Below are positions 1 to 7,600 of a DNA stretch of 13,497 nucleotides, piece after piece. Each line of letters opens with the position of its first letter. Within the stretch, counting starts at the first letter, position 1. The translations under genes were made by a program, and so were the position numbers. The stretch lies in the NCBI GenBank assembly GCA_015486425.1, contig WFRQ01000575.1, positions 1 through 13,497 of the forward strand, given 5' to 3'. The stretch comes from Deltaproteobacteria bacterium. Its GTDB lineage: Bacteria; Desulfobacterota; Dissulfuribacteria; Dissulfuribacterales; QOAL01. Under the pieces are notes generated by a model, which was given only the letters and a program-made list of their open reading frames with translations, made no database searches and was not told where the DNA came from.

Positions 1-1
1 C

Positions 2-97
2 TGGGTTAATGAAAATGGTCGATGGTGGGAAAAAGATCCTGTGCTGGTAACCTCATACTCGTTACTTGCCCTGGAAATTCTGTGGCGCGGCCTGTGA
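2..97 (+). CDS. C-terminal end of an alpha-toroid (terpenoid cyclase/prenyltransferase-like) repeat protein, partial
   Basis: An open frame enters from the left edge and stops at TGA 95-97, leaving 31 residues. The visible tail contains GRWWEKDPVLVTSY followed by SLLALEILWRGL. An aromatic turn, then a Thr-Ser-Tyr and a short hydrophobic helix, is the usual end of a squalene-hopene-cyclase/prenyltransferase-type alpha-toroid repeat. It also resembles the end of the toroid module in the giant protein downstream, where GQRTAAAW is followed by NIIILTRTL. The upstream gene may therefore be a relative of that protein or a stand-alone toroid protein. The catalytic part, if any, lies outside the window, so enzyme activity cannot be judged. 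The frame is clear; the family assignment rests on a short stretch. Confidence 0.7.
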   Translation, partial: WVNENGRWWEKDPVLVTSYSLLALEILWRGL

Positions 98-223
98 ACG
101 CTGCAAAAATTTTCCGAACAGGATATCCGTCCATAAGAAACCTTGTGCGCGGCGCCTGACGCGCAGCAGGGCCGCAGCTTGCCTCCCATTCAGGGTAGGC
201 CCCAGTAAACCTCCCTCCAATCG

Positions 224-375
224 CTGGTGCGTACACTGCACCAGGTCTGAGGGATACACGGTAAGAGGATGAATGAGCCGGGGCTGAACATCATTACAGC
301 CCTGTATCTCCGATTCTGACCACTGCTGTTCCCCTTCATACGGCCTGCAGAGCCTTCTATCGGAGAACCTGCAGG
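224..375 (+). ncRNA. Possible structured RNA element with interlocking stems
   Basis: Read on the + strand, four stems of 6-7 perfect base pairs lie close together: 224-230/238-244, 281-286/297-302, 308-314/359-365 and 344-350/369-375. The last two interlock, since the 5' arm of the second lies inside the loop of the first, so they could form a pseudoknot or be mutually exclusive. Some stretches recall a cobalamin riboswitch in order (GAGGGATACACGGT at 249-262, CCGGGGCTGA near 278-287, CCACTG near 320, GGAGAACCTGC near 362-372), but the match is loose and the final box carries an extra A. Treat this as a structured leader of unknown class. It could also be a set of unrelated inverted repeats. 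Confidence 0.25.
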
Positions 376-388
376 ACTGTATACAGAC

Positions 389-406
389 TTTGCCATTAAT
401 GGCAAA
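389..406. promoter_or_regulatory. Perfect 18-bp palindrome, likely operator or alternative stem
   Basis: TTTGCCATTAATGGCAAA reads identically on both strands. An uninterrupted palindrome this long in non-coding DNA is a typical binding site for a dimeric regulator. The same half-sites, TTTGCC and GGCAAA, recur at 10154-10173 with 8 bases between them instead of 6. In RNA, the right half (TGGCA 400-404) could instead pair with TGCCA 437-441, which closes the next hairpin, so a switch between two folds is possible. Confidence 0.4.
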
Positions 407-417
407 TGATTTCCCAT

Positions 418-454
418 AGTGGAAAAATTATTCCACTGCCACATGCCTTTTTTT
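418..454 (+). terminator. Hairpin followed by a T run, weak terminator or attenuator candidate
   Basis: AGTGGAA (418-424) and TTCCACT (431-437) form a perfect 7-bp stem with a 6-base loop, and seven T residues follow at 448-454. The ten bases between stem and T run are more than an intrinsic terminator normally has, and the stem is AT-rich, so this is a weak call. It could end transcription of the gene finishing at 97, or act as an attenuator with the palindrome just upstream. Confidence 0.25.
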
Positions 455-803
455 AAAAAAACACCTCACAATCACCGTTTTATGCCAGTTTTTTTGATAG
501 AAACATTGGTACATTTTTTGCGTATACTCATTAAACAATGCGCAAAATTTCGTATGTGACGCAGAATTATTTTCCTGCTTTCATAACAGCAAAAAAATTA
601 AGTAACTTTTGAACATATTCGCTGACCGCAGAAAAATCGCCTTGTTTTTCTGCTGCAGGTAAAAAATTCTTTACGTTCCATGCGTCTTGCGATTCATTTT
701 TTTGTTTTTTTAAACTGCCTTTTTCGCTCAAAACGCAAAGATAATGATACTTTCTCCCTGCTTGACAGCCAATGGGGGAAAGAACCATACAGTAACATGT
801 TGA

Positions 804-825
804 ACAGTTATACATCGTCAACTGT
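804..825. promoter_or_regulatory. Inverted repeat just upstream of the PEP-CTERM-type gene
   Basis: ACAGTT (804-809) and AACTGT (820-825) form a 6-bp inverted repeat with a 10-base centre, about 20 bases before the start codon at 844. The centre and right arm hold TATACAT followed by CGTCAACTG, and a close match (TATACAT, three bases, CGTCATCTG) lies at 13294-13312 upstream of the exported protein gene at 13394. This could be a shared regulator site or an RNA hairpin near the ribosome binding site. Confidence 0.25.
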
Positions 826-843
826 CCATACAGGGGGGGAAGC

Positions 844-1590
844 ATGAAAAACATAATATCAATAATCATCATGACTGCTGCCATGCTGACACTAATCACC
901 TCTGCTGCACCGGCAGCAACAAGTCTGTATCAGTGGGGCATGAACGTAAATGGCTCCTTTTTTACAGGAAACATATACGGTGGAAACTCCCTTGATGATG
1001 TTCCCGGTCTGAACCATGAATCTTTTAGTGAGAGCCAGGGCATCGGCAGCATGACCTGGACATATACGGCAACATCTGATGACGAAAGCATGCTCTTCAT
1101 CTCTTGGATGGATCATGAAATTGATGAATATACAAATGGTTTCATAAACGAATTTGGCGGATTTCATGGTGCCACTCAGATAGATCAGCAATGGGAAATA
1201 GATGAACCCATGTATGTATTCGGAGACATAGCATGGAATGTGAAGCACGGACATCTTGACTCATCCAACTCACTGCCCCATGGCTGTGACCCTACACATG
1301 ACGGCAGACCTGGTGACGATGTTTCAATGGCATTGGGCTGGACATTTGACCTGAACACAGGAGACACGGCAGATATATCCCTTGTTCTTACAGAAAACAT
1401 GGATGATATCAACGACTCCCTGTTCTATCTCACACATACCGATTCGGATTCCGGCACGACAATTTACTACCAGGGCGTAGCTGAAATAACTCTCATGCCT
1501 ACTCCGGTACCCATACCCGAAACCGGACTGCTTTTAATAAGCGCCCTTACCACTCTCACCGGTCTGAAAAAACTTAAAATTCTCAGTTAA
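844..1590 (+). CDS. Exported PEP-CTERM-type surface protein (exosortase substrate candidate)
   Basis: A 248-residue protein with sorting signals at both ends. The N-terminus has Lys2, a long hydrophobic stretch and a likely signal peptidase site after about residue 25 (APAA). The C-terminus carries the tripartite PEP-CTERM layout: a Pro-rich motif PVPIPETG at about 221-228, a hydrophobic helix at 229-241, and a basic end with Lys242, Lys243 and Lys245. The body is beta-rich and acidic, and the segment DDVSMALGWTF with the later YYQGVAEITL resembles stretches seen in known PEP-CTERM proteins. In that family an exosortase in the inner membrane removes the tail and the protein goes to the surface or the exopolysaccharide matrix. 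The motif is IPET rather than the classic PEP, so it is a variant. The start is supported by a G-rich Shine-Dalgarno site at 833-840. The giant gene begins 94 bases downstream and may be co-transcribed. Exact function is unknown and no exosortase gene is in view. Confidence 0.85.
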   Translation: MKNIISIIIMTAAMLTLITSAAPAATSLYQWGMNVNGSFFTGNIYGGNSLDDVPGLNHESFSESQGIGSMTWTYTATSDDESMLFISWMDHEIDEYTNGFINEFGGFHGATQIDQQWEIDEPMYVFGDIAWNVKHGHLDSSNSLPHGCDPTHDGRPGDDVSMALGWTFDLNTGDTADISLVLTENMDDINDSLFYLTHTDSDSGTTIYYQGVAEITLMPTPVPIPETGLLLISALTTLTGLKKLKILS

Positions 1591-1592
1591 AA

Positions 1593-1610
1593 CAGGCTTC
1601 AATGAACCTG
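1593..1610 (+). other. Short hairpin between the PEP-CTERM-type gene and the giant gene
   Basis: CAGG-C-TTC and GAACCTG pair as a 7-bp stem with one bulged C and a three-base loop, three bases after the upstream stop codon. No T run follows, so it is not a clear terminator. It may protect the 3' end of the upstream message or reduce read-through. The remaining bases to 1684 hold only the ribosome binding site of the next gene. Confidence 0.3.
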
Positions 1611-1684
1611 CTGTGCCAGGCCATACTGCCACTGACCCGGGGTGCAGGACCCGACAATTATGTAATGCAAACAAGGGGAACATC

Positions 1685-4600
1685 ATGACACAAATACATT
1701 TTACATCTGTCATCAAAACGCTGCTTATTTTCATATTGCTGCAATGCACTCCTCTGTTTTCAATACATCACGAGTCAGCAGAAAACTTTCCATATGATGC
1801 GTTAAACCGTGCGGCAGCCTGCCTGTGCAGTCTTGCAGGTCCGGCAGAGGCATATGCCGACCCTGCCCGGGTTATCTGTGTGCCGCATGTGCCGTCAGAT
1901 CTCCGTGTGCCTCATGAAACATGGTCAGGGGAGCCCACCATCCTTAAGGGCATAGCTCGCGGAGTTACTGCAGGCACATATTACTGGGAATATGGAGATG
2001 GCGTGGTTTCAGAATCCCTGCCTGTTTCAAACCCTGACAACCTCTCTGTTACCTATACATATGACGCTCCTGAGGGCACACTTTTCATCGCCCGTCTCCA
2101 TGTTATCAACACCGCCGATGAAGAAGCCACTGACGAGTACAGGATACTGGTCAAGGCCAAAACCCTGGATGTGGAAATAAACAAGGCCATAGATGACGGC
2201 CTGTGGTGGCTTTTTACCCATCGGAGTGGCTCCGGTGATTACTCAATCATACCAGCCAGCGTATTTACTGCACCAGATGGACAGCAGGGGCTTCTTGGGC
2301 AGTATTTCAACAACACATCCCTTTCAGGTGACCCGGCTCTTGAGCGTATAGACCCTGAGATCAACTTCAACTGGGGTAATGGCAGCCCGGGAGAAGGGAT
2401 AAACGCTGATTTCAGTGTGCGCTGGACCGGCACACTCAATATACCGCAGGCTGGTTATTATAATTTTGCATCCAATAATGACGATGGAACCAGGCTTTAT
2501 ATTGACGGCTTCCATATTATTGACGACTGGAGAAGCCACGCTCCCGCGTGGATATATGCTGCCCCCATATACCTTACAGCAGGCCCTCACACATTCCAGG
2601 TGGATTTTTATGATGGATGCTGTGGAGCGCAGGCCAGAATTTACTGGGTGGCAGACGACATGGTGCGATGGCAGAACCTGAGCGATAACAACAGCTATGC
2701 GTCCTATTCCGGCAACCCCACTGCCTCAGCCGTACAGGCATTTGAGATTAACGGGCACCTGCAAACTGGCGACTTTGAGAAAGACCCATACGTTCCTGCT
2801 GTAAAAGGCGGCATATCCCATCTTCTCTCACATCTTTCATCTACTAACCTTACCATGCAGGGGACCAATGACCCTGATTCAAACGGAAACGGGATAGGGC
2901 TAAGCTGGTCCCTGGACAACCGGCCCATATATGAACTCGGGGCAATAATGGACGCCATTGTTGCCACAGGAACGCCGGATGCAGTAGCAGAGGTCGGCGG
3001 AACCAATGTCCAGGGACGCAGATACCAGGATATTGTTCAGGACATGGTGGACATGTATGCCTGGGGTCAGGATGATGCAGGCAATGACCGTGGTGGATGG
3101 AGGTATTCATGGAACGGCGGTTCTGATAATTCTGCTGCTCAGTGGGGAGCTATCGGGATGATTGCAGCAGAAAGACATTTTGGTTGTACCGTACCCGAAT
3201 GGGTCAAGGAGCTGAACAGGCTGTGGCTGAATTACTCTTACAACAGCGCAGGTTTTTTTGGATATACCGGCAGCGGCGCTAACAGGTCAGGCTATGCCAC
3301 AGGTCCAAGCGGCATGGTGCAGATGGCCTTTGACGGCCTTGATATAACTGACCCCCGCTGGCAGGATTGTGAAAGTTACATAGACAGTCACTGGCAGGAT
3401 TTTCTCGGCTGGAACTCAGACAGCAATAATCAGACACGTGACTGCCGCCACTACTCATACTATGCCTTTGCAAAGGCCATGCGCCTGGCCAAGCCATCAG
3501 AGGTTATTTATCTGCCAAGCGGACTTAACTGGTACGGAGACGAGGAATATGGACTGGCCAAAATACTTGTGGACAGTCAGAATGCTGATGGATCCTGGCC
3601 TTATGACGGCTGGCCCTATGTAGGTCAAAGGACTGCTGCCGCCTGGAACATTATCATACTGACCCGTACCCTGTTTGAGAAACCGCCAGTGGCAGTTATC
3701 AAGGCAGAACCCAACCCGGGAGCAGTTGGGCAGACTATTACATTCGACGCATCCGGTTCATACCACACTGACCCTGCAAAGGAGATAGTGCAGTACCTGT
3801 GGGATTTTGATGCATCAGACGGGGTAGATTTTGAACATCCCGACGCCACCGGCATCAGCGCCGTTCACGCATACGGCTTGCTGCAGGATTACACGGTTTC
3901 ACTCAAGGTTATTGACAACAGCACTCCTGTACGCTTTGACGTCTCCACCTACACCATGCACATCACTATACCTCCACACCCGCCTACCGCTGTCATAGGC
4001 GGCCCGTATATTGCCGCAACAGGTGAAGAAGTTCAGGTGGACGGCTCAGGTTCCTATGATATAGATGAGCCTCAGGGTGACTCCATTACCGCATGGGACT
4101 GGGAAAGCAACATGATCCCTCCCTACGGGTATGATGAAGCACACGGAGAGACAGCACTGCTTCCGCCATTTGCATTACCTGGACATTATGACATTATCCT
4201 CAGGGTAACTGACAATACTGCCACAGTCTTTCCCTCTTCAAACCAGCCAGACCTGACAGATACTGCTTACGGAGAAGTAACAGTCTATGCACAGGGCATA
4301 TCCGATCTCACTGCAAGGCCAAAGGATGCCAAGTGCCAGCTTACATGGACACCGACATCCGCTGAGGCTTACAGGATTCTCAGGTCCGAAAAAGGGCCAA
4401 ACCAGGGATTTGTGCAGATAGGCACAACGACCTCGGACTACTCGCTTTTTATAGACCACAACCTGTCAGATACCCCTGGAGAGGTGGTAAATGCGTGCAG
4501 GGGTGATCTCAACAGTGACTATGTGGTGGACAATGCAGATGCCACCATATTCGCAGAAGAACTTGGCTCATCAGACTGTTCTGATGCCTCGCCATGCAGA

Positions 4601-7600
4601 GGCGATTTTGATAATGACGGTGATGTGGATGGCATGGACAACGCCTTCTTCATGGCAGAAATGGGTCGTACTGAGTGCCGTCAGGTTACAGGCCTGGAGC
4701 TTGACCGGGATTACTGGTACCGCATCCTCACAGAGGTAGATGGCGCAACACGAATATCAAATCCGGTGCATGTAAATTCACAGGGCAAAATAGATGATCA
4801 TCCTCCGGTAATAACCAGTCAGCCTGTTGGTGATGCGCAGGAATCAGAGGCGTATGAATATGATGTAGATGCCTATGATCCTGAAGGAACATCACTGGAG
4901 TATATCCTTGACATGGCCCCTGCCGGAATGCAGATAAACTCTTCAAGTGGAATAATCACATGGGTTCCTGCGCGGGATCAGGCAGGTATCCAGGAGGTAA
5001 TGGTGAGGGTGCAGGACGGCGCGGGCATTTCTGCCACACAGTATTTTCAGATCGTGGTACAGCCCAGAGCAAATACCGGGCCTGAGGTAAATCCCGGCGG
5101 GCCATACAGTGCTCTTACAGGAGAATCTGTAACATTTTCTGGCAATGCCACGGATCCGGAAGGTGATCCCATTGTATCATGGCACTGGGTCATGGGAGAC
5201 GGGTCCGAGGCAGATGGCCAGCAGGTCACACATACCTATGCCGCGTCAGGTACATTTACAGTCACACTTTACGTGACTGATGACAGAGGTGCCACAGGCA
5301 GGGCCGAGACGCACTGCGACGTAACCATGCCTAACAGGCAACCCACAGCAGACACCGGCGGGCCTTATGATGGCTTTGCAGGTACAGCATTAACACTCGA
5401 CTGCAGTGCTTCCTATGATCCGGACGGAGACAACCTGACCTGCACCTGGAATTTTGGTGACGGTACTCCTGTACAGACAGGAACCCAGGTAACACACACC
5501 TTTGATTCAGAAGGCACATATACTGTTTCACTGCAAGTGGAAGATGGAAGAGGCGGGAGTGATTCCTCTACCACTGAGGCACGCATTTCTCCGCCAAACC
5601 AGCCTCCTGAAGCAAGCTTCACTGTAGAGGGCAACACCATACGCTATGCCACACTTACGTTTGACGCTGCGGAGTCCAACGACCCTGACGGACATCAGAT
5701 TACCAAATGGGAATGGGATTTTGGCGATGGCATGTCCACCACAGGAACTATTGTCACTCATGCTTACGCTGATTCCGGCTCTTACTCTATTACTTTGAGA
5801 GTTACAGACCAATACGGTGCTACAGGAACAGCGACTCGCGAGCTTACCATTGAACCGGCAGGGCCAAATCACGATCCTGTTATAGATGCCGGCGGACCAT
5901 ACTCCGGCCAGATTGCCACCCCTGTAACACTATCGGCGGAAGCAGGTGATCCTGATTTTGATTCCCTCTCCTTTGAATGGAACTATGATGGCAATAGCTA
6001 TCAGGGGCAAACTGTTCAGATCACCTTTAATGAACCTGGAGATTATACAGTTTCTCTCACGGTAGATGATGGACATGGAGGAAGCGCACAGGATACAGCC
6101 CTGATCAGTATCTATGATCCTGATGCACCAATTGATACAAATCCTCCCTCAGTTAAAATCATCTCTCCTGATTCCGGCTCACAACTGACAGGGAGCATTG
6201 AAATAACCGGAACAGTTGTGGATGAAAATCTCAAGCAGTGGGTGCTGGAATATGCACCATCGGGGACTGAGCAGTGGAAGGAACTTTCAACAGGCACAGA
6301 AACCATAACCAACGGCATCCTGGCATCCATAGATACCTGCCTGATGCCTGATGATTTCTATGTATTCCGTCTCAGAGCAAGCGACAACCGGCAGGAATCC
6401 AGCACATGGAACGAATATCACATAAACTGCCCTGTCAGACTTGGCCAATTCTCACTACGCTACACAGACATGACCATTCCTGCCATGGGTTTCCCGATTG
6501 AGGTAAAGAGAAAATACAGTAGCTTTTCATCTGGCGGCACAGACTTCGGACCAGGCTGGGAACTTGAACTGACCACTGCCAATATCAGGGAAGACGTTAA
6601 TCACAGTGTATATATAACCCTGCCCGACGGCAGACGAACAGCCTTCATGTTCACGCCTGTACGCCTGTCAATATGGTTCCCATTCTACGAGGCCAGATTC
6701 ACGGCAGCGCCTGGCGTATATGACAAGCTGGATTTTGAAGGCAATCATATGGTGGTACGCAGCGGAGACGACTGGTACTATTTTATGGATTCAGCGGGGA
6801 AATTCAATCCTGACACCTACATACTGAAAACCAAAAAAGGTTATACATATACTATAAGCCAGGCTGACGGAGTTCAGAAAATCGAAGACCGTAACGGCAA
6901 TCACATAACTATACAGCCTGACGGGATATTCCACAGTTCAGGCCGGAACGTACTGTTTGAACGTGACGGTTCCGGAAGGATTACCGACATTAGTGACCCG
7001 GCTGGAAACAGTGTTCATTACACATATGACTCCCTTGGAAGACTGGTTGAGTTTATTGATCAGGAACAGAATATATCTACCTACTCATATGAAAGTGATT
7101 CAAGCAGAATCATTGCATTCAATCCTGCTGGAGGATGCGGTCCTGAAATCGTCAACTATTTCCCTGACGGACGCATGATGAGCAGGATTAATGCAGCCCG
7201 GCAGGAGACTTCATACAGTTATGACACAGATGCGCATTCTGAAACAGTGACAAACCCATTGGGGCATGACACAACATATCAGTATGATGCAAACGGGAAC
7301 GTTCTTTCTGTTCATGACACTCTGGGGCTTGTTACCAGGTATGAATATGACTCAGCGAACAATCTTATCACTGAAATTCTCCCCTCAGACCAGATTGTCC
7401 GCTTCACATACGATGACCGCGGCAACCGGCTCACAGAGATTAGATATCCTGAACAGGATCACCCACTTGTAACCACTTATACCTACAATGCCTATAATCA
7501 ACTCACCTCACTGGAACGTCCTGAAGGAGATAAAATTTCCTACTCATATGACGAAAACGGCAACCTGTTGAAGCGTGAATACTCAGACGCTGAAAATAAC

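Larger units (their letters stand above)
98..843. other. Long intergenic region, hairpin-rich left half and AT-rich right half
   Basis: No convincing gene is seen in these 746 bases. The left half (about 140-440) holds many inverted repeats: TGCGC 146-150/GCGCA 161-165, CTGGTGC 224-230/GCACCAG 238-244, GGGCTG 281-286/CAGCCC 297-302, CTCCGAT 308-314/ATCGGAG 359-365, CCTGCAG 344-350/CTGCAGG 369-375, the palindrome at 389-406 and AGTGGAA 418-424/TTCCACT 431-437. From about 448 the DNA becomes AT-rich (T7A7 at 448-461). On the minus strand an AT-rich frame is open between about 740 and 567 and reads plausibly as protein, but it has no good start or ribosome binding site and runs against the next gene. 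The stretch may be the untranslated leader of the gene at 844. Confidence 0.6.

Noticed and set aside
762..767. TTGACA as a -35 box for the PEP-CTERM-type gene
   Set aside because: No acceptable -10 hexamer lies 16-18 bases downstream; only weak matches such as CATACA are found.
1613..1684. In-frame ATG at 1613 as the start of the giant protein
   Set aside because: It would place a polar 24-residue leader ahead of the signal sequence, while ATG 1685 has a good Shine-Dalgarno site (1673-1680) and leads straight into the signal peptide.
5072..6115. Tandem DNA repeats across the PKD domains
   Set aside because: The four PKD units are similar in protein motifs but diverged in DNA, so they are old domain duplications and not a recent tandem repeat.
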